DNA of 64,000 bases from Diphasiastrum complanatum (lineage: Eukaryota > Streptophyta > Lycopodiopsida > Lycopodiales > Lycopodiaceae), in NCBI GenBank assembly GCA_029204225.1, contig MU831561.1, forward strand, positions 62,001 through 126,000, in the 5' to 3' direction. Of this stretch, positions 21,100 through 32,555 are shown piece after piece; positions within the stretch are counted from its first letter, which is position 1; each line of letters starts with the position of its first letter. The notes beneath the pieces are model-generated. The model was not told the origin of the DNA, did not search any database, and saw nothing but the letters and a program-made list of their open reading frames with translations. Made by a program: the position numbers and the translations under genes.

Positions 21100-22291
21100 G
21101 CTGTCAAAACTTGCGTAATCGGTTGTTGAACATGTCCAGACAACCCATGGTTCTTGATCTCGACTATCCTTCTAGTAAGGTCAATCTCCATGTTTGTCAT
21201 AGCTGCATCTTTGGAAAGCAGGCTAGGATTCCTTTTAGATCAAACCATATGCATGCATCAAAAGATCTGTTAGATGTTGTTCATACAGATATATGTAGAC
21301 ATATGGAAACTCCTCCTTTGCTAGATGAAAAGTATTTCATTACCTCTATTGACGAATTCTCTAGAAGAACAGTTGTTTATTTCATTAAACAGAAATTAGA
21401 GGCTTTCATCAAATTTAGACAATTCAAAGAGCATGCTGAAAATCAAACTGGCAAACGAATTAAAGCACTGAGGTCAGATAACGGGGGAGAATACATCTCC
21501 ACCGAATTCAAGGAGTATTGCTTTAACAATGGCATTGAGCAAAGATACGTCACCTTCTATTCGCCTCAGTAAAATGGTCTTACTGAGAGAAAGAACAGAA
21601 CCTTAGTCGAATCGGCAAAGTGCATGTTATCACATGCGACACTTCTGAAGTGCTTCTGGACTGAAGCTGTTTCAATTGCAACCTATACTCAGAACAGATG
21701 TCCTACTAAAGGCCTCTCAGACAAAACACCATTCAAGGTTTGGACATGTACCAAATCTTCTTTATCAAACTTATGAGTTTTTGGATGTCCTGCTTTTGTG
21801 CAGATACCTCGTGATCTCTGGAAGAAGCTTGAATTCTCGAGTATCAAATGTGTTTTCATCAGCTACACTACTGCAAATCAACCCTACAAGTTGTTTGATC
21901 CCATCGAGTCGAAGATATTCACTAGCCGGGGTGCTTCATCAAAGATTAGATTCAAGACCTCAATGGAAAAGGCAGTCCCCATGTAGCCGACCTATTAGAT
22001 TCTCCTGATGCATTGAACTTTCCAGTTCCTCATGGGACTATTCCCATTGAAGGTCCAAGCTCTTCTACTTTTGATGAACAACAAATCAATGATGAATCGA
22101 GAGATGATGATGTTGTAGATCAGCAACTACAGTATGATAGAAATGATCAACTTCCTTTATTACACAGAAGATCTTTAAGAACCAACAGACCACTTAACTG
22201 GTATATCGACGAGTTTGCAGCCTACCTTGTTCAAGAATCGGCATCTGTCCAAGAGGAAAGAGAGATAGTTATATTTTTGTTGAAAAATTGA
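21100..22291 (+). pseudogene. Copia relic F: integrase region only
   Basis: The pieces read the integrase zinc end (CHSCIFGKQARIPF), the core (VVHTDICRHM, FITSIDEFSRRTVVYF, ALRSDNGGEYISTEFKEYC), then GLTERKNRTLVESAKCML and the C-terminal GCPAFVQIPRDLWKKLEF. A TAA stop falls in the TPQQNG-type motif at about 21570, and further shifts occur near 21670, 21780 and 21985. The last frame (22013-22291) ends in RRSLRTNRPLNWYIDEFAAYLV, the linker before RT. Gag, RT and RNase H are missing. It belongs to a lineage different from B, C, G and H. Confidence 0.88.
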
Positions 22292-22768
22292 AGTTTTTCA
22301 CAAAAAATTGTTCAAACACTCAAGAAATATTCACTAACTCTCACCTGACTCACTGTTTTACCAAAACTAGTATGAGAAAATGATTGATAATACTGGCGAA
22401 GGTTTAGGCGAAGATTCTACTTCGAGATCTGATATCCTTACAAAGAAGTAAACTTTCCATACAAAAAATTATCAAAAACTTAGAGAACGTTCACTAGGCC
22501 TTCTATTTTTAGAATTAACTTTCGCTGACCTAGTTGTGAGAAGATCAACTTGTAGCCACATGGCATCAAGGTAGTCCTGCCTACAAGTTGGCAAAGGTTG
22601 GTTGCAAGGGAACATAAAGTTATCATTGATTGATGAAGATTTTTGTCCTCTTTTGTCTCCAAATTGTAGAAAATGAATGATTTTCATTGTTTCTCTGATT
22701 TCTTCAGATCCAGATGGATCTTAGGAATGATGTTTTGTCTTACCTTTCTTGCTAATCAATCTCAAGTG
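22292..22768. other. Unassigned AT-rich sequence between F and G
   Basis: There is no supportable gene. The stretch just before G (CTCAAGTGATTAC) continues on the far side of G at 27377, so the right end of this interval is the pre-insertion neighbour of 27382 onward. Confidence 0.4.
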
Positions 22769-22773
22769 ATTAC

Positions 22774-23634
22774 TGATAAATTTTATAGTTTTTAGGACAA
22801 TAATGATTGTACTTTACAATCATAGAGAGTTATTGGTTGCTTAATCAATGGATCTATCAAGTTCTACACATTAGATCTTGATCTAGATTCACTACACTTG
22901 GATTTAAGCAAGAGCAATGGACCAACACATCATTAACTAGTGAGAGCGGCCTCACACGTGTGGAGTACTGTCCACAGTACGGCTTGCACCTAAAACAACA
23001 AGTACAATAATCCTAGATAGCAATCATTCATAGAAATCACAAGACAAATGACTAGAAACCTCACCAAAGTGTAGAATGCAAAAGTGTCATCAATTTTCTT
23101 AGCAAAATGATGATCCTTTTATGGATCAAGTACATCCACGAGTCTGGTACAGTCCAGCAAGTCTTCACACGTGTGAAGAGTGCCACATCACTCAGATCTA
23201 TCCATTTGATCCATCCTTGATCCTTATCCAAAGTTGACCTTCTAGAATATGGCTAAAATCCAAAAAGCTAGTCTCCTAGAATATAGGAATATTCCCTACA
23301 AAATAGGATCTAAGAAAAATGGTCAACTCTTATTTTCTAGTACTCTATACACACGTGTGAACATCCACTTGCCATGTGGGAGCATTCACTCATGCACATG
23401 CAAGGAAAAGCTAATTTCTAGGTGACTAGTCAACTTGACTAAAAACTAGTCATGTCATGTTCACACTAACTAGATTGATACAAAATCAATTTAGATATAT
23501 ACAAGCATGAAAAGTACATCCTTTCACACGTGGGAACAGGCTTCACACGTGTGAAATCAGATCATCAACATTATTCTAATGTTTGATCAATATTTACAAA
23601 ACCAATGTCAAGTGAGAAGTGACAATTTTCAACA
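22774..23634 (-). repeat. 3' LTR of element G
   Basis: It is 861 bp, with TG...CA ends in element orientation (TGTTGAAAATTG ... TTTATCA). It contains TTCACACGTGTGAA at 23164-23177 and 23542-23555 and several near copies (CTCACACGTGTGG near 22951, TACACACGTGTGAAC near 23348, CTTTCACACGTGGG near 23521). The polypurine tract is the GAGGAGGAG at 23635-23645 on the minus strand. Confidence 0.88.
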
Positions 23635-23647
23635 CTCCTCCTCACTT

Positions 23648-26600
23648 CTAACTTGGCAAATCTAATGTACATCTATCTACAATTTCAAGAGCATATCTTA
23701 ACTTAAAAAATGGATCTTTGGACAATGGCTTGGTTAAGATATCAGCTATGCATTCGAATGATGGTACATGATGTAGTTGCACCTCCTTGGATTGTACCTT
23801 CTCCCTCACAAAGTGGTGAGCTATCTCAATATGGTTTGTTCTAGCATGGAAGATAGGATTTGAAGCAATTTGTTGAGAAGCTTGATTGTCACAAAATATG
23901 TAAGGGATCTCCTTGACGTCTAGCACATGTAGTTCCATCAAGAGTCTTCTTAGCCATAGGAGCTCTTTGGTTGTTGAAGTCAATGCCTTGTACTCGGCTT
24001 CACAAGAAGATAGTGAGATTGTATCTTGCTTTTTGGAAAGCCAAGATATTACTCCTCCACAAAGAAATGTTGCAAATGCACTAATGGACTTCCTATTCAT
24101 CTTGTCACCTGCAAAATCTGAATCCGAGTAGGCTCTCAAGTGCAAGTTAGATCCTTCATAAAGTATGCCAAAAAATCTAGTACTAGAAACATATCTAAGT
24201 ACTCTTTTGGCACTTTTCCAATGATGAACTAAAGGAGCTTGCATACTTTGACTCAACTTGCTTACACAAAAACTTAAGTCAAGTCTATTGATGGTCAAAT
24301 AGATTAGAGAGCCTATAAGCTTCCTAAAGAGGGTGATGTCCTCAAAGGATGCTTCATCACCTTCATTAGTTGCTTTCACAACATGTTCCATAGGGGTGTC
24401 AATTCCCTTACAATCTTTCATACCAAATCTTTCAAGAATGGAAGTAGCATACGTAGATTGACTCATGAAAGTACAAATGCTACTTCTAGACAATTCTATC
24501 CCAAGTATAAACTTTAGGAAGCCTAGATCTACCATCTTGAACTCACTAGATAAATCACTTTTACTTTGCTTATGCCTTCATCATCATTTCCTGTCAAAAT
24601 GATGTCATCAACATAAAGTACCAAAATGATGATCATTCCTTTTTGAAATATAAAGAAGGTTCATAAGCACTTAGTACAAAGCCAAGAGAATAGAGAAAAT
24701 CATGCAACCTAGAGTACCAAGCTCTAGGTGCTTGCTTCAAGCCATATAGGCTCTTCCTTAAGTAGCACACCTTTTGCTCCTCACCAACCTTGATGAAGCC
24801 CTCGGGTTGCATCATGTAGATTTCCTCTTCTAAGAAGCCATTCAAGAAGGCATTTGTCACATCCATTTGGTAGAGGTCCCACTTGAACAAAGTAGCAATG
24901 CAAATGATTAATCTAATGGTTACAAGCTTAGCTACATGTGCAATTGTTTCTTCAAAATCCCTTAGCAACAAGCCTAGCTTTGTACTTACCAATAGATCCA
25001 TCTTGATTGTACTTTATTCTATAAATCCACTTACATGCAAGTGATTTCTTCCCTTTTGGAAGACTTACAAGATTCCAAGTATGATTTTCTTCTAATGCAT
25101 CATACTCTACTTGCATTGCATCTCTCCAAACTTTAGATTTATATCCTTCTTCAAAAGATGATGGTTCTTCAAGCAATGTAGCTAAGAAGGAGTAAGAGGT
25201 AGAAGGTGTAGAGTCTTCCTTCCCTTGTCCACATAGGTGAGCCTTGAGGGCTTGGCCTTGCTTCTTGATGATCTTCTCGGCCCCTTTTGACTTGGATCCC
25301 TGTCTCCATCCTCGGGTTTGTCAAGATCCTCCTCGGGTTTGTCAAGATCTTCAATGCACAATGGGTTAGGTCCATTTGACAAGCTCTTAGCAAATTGTGA
25401 CTCATCAAAAAGTACATCCTTGCTTACCTTTACTTTCTTGGATATAGGATCATATATCCTATAGCCCTTGCTATTTTCTCCATAGCCAACAAAGATCCCT
25501 TTGAAGGAGGTAGCATCTTCTTTCCTTCTAGTCTCCAAAGGGATGTGAACATAACAAATACATCCAAAGATCTTAAGATCTTTTACATTGGGTTTCTTAT
25601 CAAACAAGGCTTGATAAGGTGAGATCCCATCTATAGCACTACTAGGAAGTCTATTACACAAGTAATTAGCACATGTTATAGCTTCTCCCCAAAATGAGAT
25701 GGAAAGTGATGCATCAAGTCTTAAAGACTTTGCACCTCACATAGACTCCTATTTTTCCTCTCGGCCACCCCATTTTTTTGGGGGATGTAGGAACAAGTGT
25801 ATTGCAACTTAATGCCATTGATCTCAGAAAAGTCTTTCATTTTATTGGGGGTGTATCACATCTTAGTGATTTGATGGAAGTACTAAGTTGTTTCTCTACT
25901 AGAGACTTGAACTTAATGAAAGCTTCATAAACAAGACTTTTCTTTGATAGTAACTCAATCCATGTGAATCTAGTACAATCATCTATAAAAGCTACATACA
26001 TCAAGGCACCTCCATTACTTGCATGTGAAAAACTATGTACATCATAATGTATGAGATCCAAGGGAGAGAGAAATCTTGATGAAGATTTATTGTAAGAAGA
26101 TTTTTGTGAATTTGCAAGGCCACATGCCTCACACATCTTTCCACACTTCTTGAAGGCTCTTGGTAGGCCGAGAGCTAGTTCCTTGCTTGCCATTAACTCC
26201 ATAGATTGAAGATTAGGATGGCCTAATCTCTTATGCCATAGCTCCACTTGAGATAGCTCCTCCCTAGCCAAGTTCACACTTTCACTTGCAACATTAGCAT
26301 CCAACTTAAAAAGTCTATCCTATGCACTTATCATTTTTCAAGATGGAACAAACTCCATTCTTGAAATGTACATCTAGTCCATTGTCCATTAATTGTCCTA
26401 CACTAAGCAAAAATGGTAGGAACATACAAAACATTATCTAGATCTATCCTTTTAGATGTGCCTAAGCAAAGAGGTATAGATCCTATGCCATCTATCTTGC
26501 ATGCTTGATCACTAGCAATGTATATTGACTTCTTAGAGTCATTACAAGATAGAAGAGTAGAAAAATAATGCTTGTTAAAAGACATGTGGGAACTAGCCCC

Positions 26601-27005
26601 ACTATTAATCCACCATGTGTCTTGACTTGAAGTTGGTGTAGATGCAACCATCAATGATGTGTTGAATCCATCCTCATCTTCTTCCTCTTGAGAAATCTTC
26701 CCTTGATCTCCATTGGCTTGTTGATTTTTCTTCAAGTAGCATTCTGAGGCAAAGTGTCCTTTCTTTCCACAAAAGAAACACTTGGGTTTTGCCTTGTTCT
26801 TCACTTTGCCTTTGGAAGTAGATCCTCCATTCTTCATCTCGGCCTCCTTGCCTTGATTTTTCTTGAATGGATGTTGCTTCTTCTTGCCTGTAGATGTAAA
26901 GCTAGCTTTGTCCTCTCCTACATTAAGTGACATGCTATCCATTCTTGTCTTGAGGTGTAGAAGCCTTATCCAAAGTTGACCTTCTAGAACATGGCTAAAG
27001 TCCAA
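23648..27005 (-). pseudogene. Gag-pol of copia element G (frameshifted, 5'-deleted)
   Basis: Minus-strand pieces in order are the gag tail with zinc knuckle CFFCGKKGHFASEC and protease WWINSGASSHM (27005-26403), GAG-pre-integrase and integrase (26304-25837, ending near LRCD), integrase C-terminus (25661-25182), RT (25176-24633, with QMDVTNAFLNG and LKQAPRAWY) and RT end plus RNase H (24535-23648, with DSDFAGD, SCEAEYKA, CDNQAS and ADILTKPLSKD). The protease motif reads N-S-G, so the catalytic Asp is lost. Five or more frame breaks occur, one directly at the YVDD box near 24600. Gag residues before the knuckle are mostly deleted. Confidence 0.9.
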
Positions 27006-27376
27006 AAAGCTAGGCTCCTACAATGTAGGAATATTCCCTACAAAATAGGATCTAAGAAAAATGATCAACTCTTATCTTCTAGTACTCTATACACACGTGT
27101 GAACATCCACTTGCCATGTGGGAGCATTTACTCATGCACATGTAAGGAAAAGCTAATTTCTAGGTGACTAGTCAACTTGACTAAAAACTAATCATATCAT
27201 GTTCACACTAACTAGATTGATACAAAATCAATTTAGATATATACAAGCATAAAAAGTACATCCTTTCACACGTGGGAACAGGCTCCACACGTGTGAAATA
27301 AGATCATCAACATTATTCTAATGTTTGATCGATATTTACAAAACCAATGTCAAGTGAGAAGTGACAATTTTCAACA
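26969..27376 (-). repeat. 5' LTR of element G, partial
   Basis: It matches 23227-23634 with scattered substitutions (for example AACATGG for AATATGG). About 450 bases of the LTR's downstream end are missing because of the internal deletion. Confidence 0.88.
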
Positions 27377-27381
27377 ATTAC

Positions 27382-28516
27382 AAGCAAGAAATCCACACAA
27401 TATTATAAAAATTCTTCCAAAACTAACTCTAAAATGGAATTTTAACACTACTATGCAAAAACCATAATAGATAAATGCAAACCAGCATCCATCCAAACAT
27501 TCCAAACATGCTGATTACGTAGCCAAACATAAAGTATTGAATTCTCAGACAATTTCTATCAGTTACAAAAGCAATACAGAGATGCATGCATGCTGACATA
27601 TACTGAACGCAATAAGAAGATAGTATTGATTCAGAAAAACAAAATCAGATGCTAATGAGTGCAATACAATGGTGGATAGAAATCGCGCACTCTAAGTTGT
27701 CTCTGAGTAATTGAAAATAAGTCTGATAATAAGCAACTCTGCTGATAAGCAGTAGCGCAATAGCAACCCTAAAATAAATCTCTAAAAGACTGAGCTAGAA
27801 TGCTCAAGAGAGTTCAAGCTTGAAAGCTTGATAGAGAGCTAACAACAATACTCTTTGATTGTGAATAATCTGCTTCATAGAGCGTAAGAAGCGTTGTGTA
27901 ATAACACTCAACCACTTCACGATTCACAATAACATTCAGATGATAAAAGAGATGTATGAATAGCTACTTTATACTAAGTAATTAGGTCGTCAAATGCGAT
28001 TGCCAGTTGGCTGGTGTCCATTGGCATTCATCCAGTTCCTTCTCAAAAATTGATTGTTGATAAGCAGTGAACATTGGCCGTAAATAGTCTGTCTGTATAA
28101 ATGAACTAAAATTGTTACTCTGCAGAAATGAACTAAAACTGCCACATGCGACAGTGTCATAAAATGACGACAGTGTCGACTTTTTGTGAAAACCCCTACA
28201 TTGTATTTAAATCTCACTTTGCCAGAGTCATTTCCTTAACATTTGAGGCACTTTAAAAAATGCAAAAATGTGACTTTGCATATTTACTCATAAATCCTGA
28301 CAGGCGAAAAAGACGACACTGCATTTTTAAACGAGATTCCTGATAGGCGAAAAATGTGACACTGTTGTCAAACTGCGTGTATTTCTGCAGACTATGTAAA
28401 AACACTTGCAATTCTGCAGACTGTATAAAAACACGAAACAATTCTTAGAATTGGATAAACAATGGATGAAGATTAAAACCGATTAGTCGAATAGTATGAA
28501 GGAGAATAATCCAACA
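27382..28516 (-). repeat. Probable 3' LTR of copia relic I
   Basis: The sequence ends GAATAATCCAACA at 28516 and is followed by CTCCCTCTT, which on the minus strand is a polypurine tract (AAGAGGGAG) before TGTTGGATTATTC. That is the usual 3' LTR start. Its other end may lie at the TGATTAC flanking G (22767), which would place G two bases inside this LTR. AAAAACAC/CTGCAGACT motifs repeat near 28385-28435. No second LTR was found to confirm the edges. Confidence 0.55.
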
Positions 28517-29230
28517 CTCCCTCTTAATCTGAATCATTGAATGCCTTGGCCTTCAAACTTAGTTCTACATAAAATCTTTTGTGTGCTTCCAAACTTAATG
28601 CTTTGGTAAAAATATTTGTTGTCATATCTTGAGTTCTACAATACTAGAATCTGACCTCTTTGTTGAGAACTTTGCTTATAATGAAATGATACTTCAGTTC
28701 AATGTGCTTACTCCTAGAATGAAATCTAGAGTTGGCTGATAAAGCAATGGCACTTTGATTATCACAAAATAATGTCGTCAGAGCATTTTGAGTCAGATCA
28801 ATATCTGAGAATAAGTTCCTCAACCAAATTGCTTTCTTTGTAGCCTGAGAGGTTGCGATATACTCTGATTCAGTGGAAGATAGAACCATTGAAGATTGCT
28901 TGCGACTGTTCCAAAAAATTGGACCATTGTTGAGGAAGAATGTAAATCCGAAAGTGGATTTATGAGTGTCTACATCTCCTGCCCAACTTGCATCTGTGTA
29001 ACCACTCAGACAATTGAGTTTGTCATTGCCGACTGCTCCATAACAAATGCAAAAGTCCATAGTAGCTCAAAGATATCTCATGACTCTGATAAGAGCCTTC
29101 CAATGTATTACACCAGGATTAGTCATAAACTAACTGAGAGAGTTGACTGCAAAAGCTATGTCTGGCCTGGTACAGATTATGGCATACATAAGAGATCCTA
29201 TAATAGAATGGTAAGGATACTCATTAGGGG
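28517..29230 (-). pseudogene. Copia relic I: end of RT and RNase H
   Basis: From about 29220 the minus strand reads YPYHSIIGSLMYAIICTRPDIAFAV, then stops, then RNase H from 29060: SGYTDASWAGDVDTHKSTFG, SSTESEYIATSQATKKAIW, LFCDNQSAIAL and HSRSKHIELKYHF, ending at 28644. In-frame stops occur near 29130 and 29065, and the tail after VLNKEVRF is broken. Everything before the RT end is missing, and relic I abuts unrelated sequence at about 29230. Confidence 0.88.
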
Positions 29231-29239
29231 ATATTAAAA

Positions 29240-30249
29240 CTCAAAATGGGCCCTTTGTCAAGATTTTGTTTTTGATTTTGCATGCTTTCAAATGTTATGT
29301 GTCCCAATGAATGGTGTCCATCTGCGAGGAATTGTAACAGTGGTTGACGAGGGAAATTGTATTCAGCTTTTCTGGCCAAATTTTTGTGATTTTCAAATAT
29401 CTCGCTGGGTAGAACAAACAAATGTGATTGGACCGCCCGAATACTCTTATGTTGCCCGTCTTGGAGGCTCTTTCATTTCTATGATCTCCATTTCCATGGT
29501 GCAGAACACAATGTAATTGCAACTAGACAATATGGGTTTTCGATAACAAGATTCATTGTCTCCCGCAGGAAATGTCATTGTCTCCATTGGGGAGATCTTT
29601 CGGCAATTGAACTCTAGTGACCACTACAATCAGACATATCGGCTTACCCTTGTTGATGTCTCAGATATATCGGATATATTTTTGGTCTTCATTCCCTTGG
29701 TCTGTATTGTCCTTGTCTTGGCATATTTGGATATGTTCATAAGATGATCTGATCTAAGCTTTGCTACAACAAGGCAAGGTAGACCAAGGCTATGAAAAAC
29801 TTACATGTAGGAACACCATAGAAGATGAAAGAATAATAACTTGAGATAATAACAAGAAAACAAACATGTTATAACACCCATAGAAAAATGTAAAAATATT
29901 TGCATAAAATCTTTTCTGTACATGTGTCTCATCCACATCAAGGAATGCCAATCTATGACCTCTAAAATATATGCTAATAAATGATCTCTAAATCCATTTC
30001 TCCAGTTGGAAGTTGCTTGGGTGGAGAACACTCTGCCACTGCAGCTGGATATGAATTTTTGATCACAAGCTTTATGGTCTGTTGCCTGAAGTGCATTATC
30101 TCCATTGGGGAGACCTTCAGGCATTTAAACTGAACAAAATAAAAATGCAGTTAAATGTCATTAATCAAAGATTAGTTATTAGAAATATAATTAAGAAAAA
30201 AAAACAAAAACACTATTAAATGTTATTAATCGAAGATTACCTCTTCCAG
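29240..30249 (-). other. Exon-like host sequence with a duplicated segment
   Basis: A splice-acceptor-like tract (TTTTATTTTGTTCAG) on the minus strand ends at 30130 and leads into FKCLKVSPMEIMHF, then IKLVIKNSYPAAVAECSPPK, to about 30000. A second copy of the same DNA lies about 520 bases further on (29607-29510) and reads FNCRKISPMETM, with a one-base indel and a stop. No family is recognised. The piece appears to have been continuous with 49232 onward before the gypsy element inserted. It may be part of a decayed gene. Confidence 0.35.
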
Positions 30250-31357
30250 TGTTCACAGATTCCACTCTATTTGTGAGCACGATTCTTTGGGTTTCTTTAC
30301 TTCTTTGTTCTTTCTTCTGTAGTTACGGTTCTTATGGATCTTCTTCTTTATTAGAACAGTTACTAGACAGAAGTGTTACTCAGGTTGCAGTGTGTATTTC
30401 CCAGCTTGTCAATGGGAGTCATGGATCCGATACTCAGCTACATGCATTATCCAACCATGTAACCAGTCTTAGCTCAAGAAGATCAACGTTCTGGAATAGG
30501 GAGCAATCCTACTCCTATCTACTAAATCAGAAAACAATCAAGAACAAGATTAACTACTCAAACAAGAAACAAGAAACAATAAACTAGATTCCTAATAGCA
30601 TAGTAACAGTCTAAGAATCAAGAAACACTCATTTCTTGATGCTTAGATTGCCCAAGAACAATCAAGAACTGGAATGTAAGAAAGTATGCAAGATCTACAC
30701 CACAAACCAGCCTATTTAGTTTACTTGCATGCTGATTCCTACTTTATTCCACAAACAAGAAATGAATCCTAATCCACAACTAAGTAAGAAACAAGAAAAC
30801 AAGATCCTAGTTAATCCACAATACAAGAAAATCAAGCATGCTCATAGAAACTTCACTCAAGAACATTGCCATGAACAAGGAGCTTAACAATTATCAAGAA
30901 CTCGTGGAGGATCCTCTTTATTTGCTCAAGAGAATTTGACAATACATTCAAAGCTCTCTCACAAGAGAGAGGAGCCCTTAAATAAACAAGAAGGCTGCCC
31001 ATGTGGATCCCAAGTGGCAATTCCATCAAATTAGAAATTACATGTGGAATTTGCCCTTCCACTAAAGGTCACCATCAAAAGGTGGCTCACTCTAACTAAT
31101 TTAAGGGGGGTCTACATTTATTTACAAAGCCTAGGAAATATGACTAGCTCCTACATGGTCGTTCCTTCTCTGGTATACACCATGTAGGCTCACATAGATA
31201 TTTCACTGTCATCCTAGCTAGTAATTTCTCGGCTCTCATGCTCGGCTCTCAACTTCTTCTGCTCTCCTCCTTCTGAGATCTCCTCGGTCATGGGTAAGAG
31301 GTATTTCGTGTCTTTGGCTTGGCTCAACATCTGGGGATTCTCTGGAATCTGCTAACA
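30250..31357 (-). repeat. 3' LTR of the gypsy element
   Basis: The 812-base counterpart of the right LTR (about 30547-31357) is clear. The outer 297 bases (30250-30546) have no match in the right LTR; they are assigned to the LTR because they begin TG next to the TCCAG duplication. An ATT microsatellite lies outside, at about 31482. The polypurine tract is at 31358-31372. Confidence 0.75.
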
Positions 31358-31581
31358 TTATCCACCCCTAATCTGTTGCAGAACCCACTGCAACACCGGT
31401 AATGTCTTACGCTTGGCACTTGAAAAAGCGTGGATCTTCGTTCGCTTCCGTAAAATCAGGTGCTTATTATCCGCAAAACTTATTATTATTATTATTATTA
31501 TTTCAAAATTGAAAGTTTCTCAATTGGCCGCTACATTCCAGCCTTCTTGAGAACTTCTTGCGAGTCCTGCTCGCCTCGTTG
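31358..31581 (-). other. Gypsy polypurine tract and 3' untranslated part
   Basis: On the minus strand ATTAGGGGTGGATAA directly precedes the LTR. An (ATT)n run of about 20 bases lies at 31482-31502. No coding sequence is seen. Confidence 0.6.
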
Positions 31582-32091
31582 TCATGCCGTTTGTTTTCTC
31601 TCGCTCATCTTTAACCCCAAGGCTTCAAAAACTTGGAAACGGAGCTTACTTCCGAAATTTAGAGGCCCCAGGTATTCTCTTATCTTCTCCACAAAGCCCA
31701 TTTCTTGCCAGTCCTCCACCATGGTCACATAACGCGACGACATGAAGGCCGCTCTGTAGTATAGTCTGGCCATCATTTCATGGTCTTCTTCCGACTGGAG
31801 GGCTACATTTGGGTTGATCTTAATGGGATCCAAGCCTCGATCCCAAAAACAATCTTGCTGCATCAAAAAGGCCATAGATCTGCAATATTCGGCACTTTCT
31901 TTCACGCAAAGATCGGCACTTGTTTTGTACTTGTACTCAAAGTCGAGTGACTGTAGCCTCAGATCATCCGGGGAGGTTCTCTCTGAAATTCTCGGAATTA
32001 CTGGCCAGTTTACCAATTCCCTTGTGGCTTTTCTACCGGACATGGGTTTCTGCGTTTGAGTGGCATGTAGAAGGGATCTACTCGCTTCCAT
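31582..32091 (-). CDS. Gypsy env-position ORF, last part (169 aa), unknown function
   Basis: The frame contains CVKESAEYCRSMAFLMQQDCFW, then DPIKINPNVALQSEEDHEMM, then ARLYYRAAFM. A second copy of this pattern occurs at 51.7-52.0 kb in gypsy relic K (RQLALFAKDLTLLVSVATIW, then DPNKPMASEQ, then ARLYFRAAMM). Conservation at protein level between two diverged elements indicates that it was once a selected coding region. No transmembrane segment, signal peptide or known motif is visible. It lies between the 33-kb ORF and the 3' LTR and may have been the C-terminal part of that protein, now separated by frameshifts near 32100-32550. The function is unknown. Confidence 0.55.
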   Translation of the reverse strand: MEASRSLLHATQTQKPMSGRKATRELVNWPVIPRISERTSPDDLRLQSLDFEYKYKTSADLCVKESAEYCRSMAFLMQQDCFWDRGLDPIKINPNVALQSEEDHEMMARLYYRAAFMSSRYVTMVEDWQEMGFVEKIREYLGPLNFGSKLRFQVFEALGLKMSERKQTA

Positions 32092-32555
32092 GCCGGTGCC
32101 TTCAGATACTCTAGGAGTCGCCTGCTATCTTTCAGGACTTTATTCTACCACTCCGGTTGCGGTTGTAGTCTTGCAATGATCTCAGCCCTGGTGGAGTATT
32201 GGCTTTGATCTACGTCCTCTTTGCCTCCCCTCATGTTGAGAGGGTATTTCCTCTCAAACCAACCAATGCATATGGTAGCTCATTTCGGATAGGCCGATCA
32301 TTGAGCGTTTGGCTGCTTCTGTGAGCTTCTCAGAGTTAGTGAGGGTTGGGTACTGATCTGGAGTGTGGGATGGTGAGGTAAACCAAAAAATAAATGTGGT
32401 GTTAGAGCTGAAGATGGAGGTGGAGGTGGAGGTAGTGGAGGGATGATGTTAGTAACTGTTGTGGCGGTGGTGGTGGTTAGTGGAGGGGTCAGACTTCTTC
32501 CTGGCTGCTTCTCCTTCTCTGCTCGTCGTCGCTTATTTCCATCAGGTCCGCAGCA

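Larger units (their letters stand above)
22774..27376 (-). mobile_element. Ty1/copia element G with internal deletion
   Basis: The left (3') LTR is complete at 22774-23634, starting TGATAAATT and ending TTTTCAACA. The right (5') LTR keeps only its first 408 bases in element orientation (27376 to 26969). The target duplication ATTAC is at 22769-22773 and 27377-27381. The right LTR joins gag directly at about 26969 (AAGCCTTATCCAAAG), so the rest of the 5' LTR, the primer site, the leader and the gag start were deleted. The shared CTTATCCAAAG-type sequence at the joint suggests microhomology. Confidence 0.9.
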
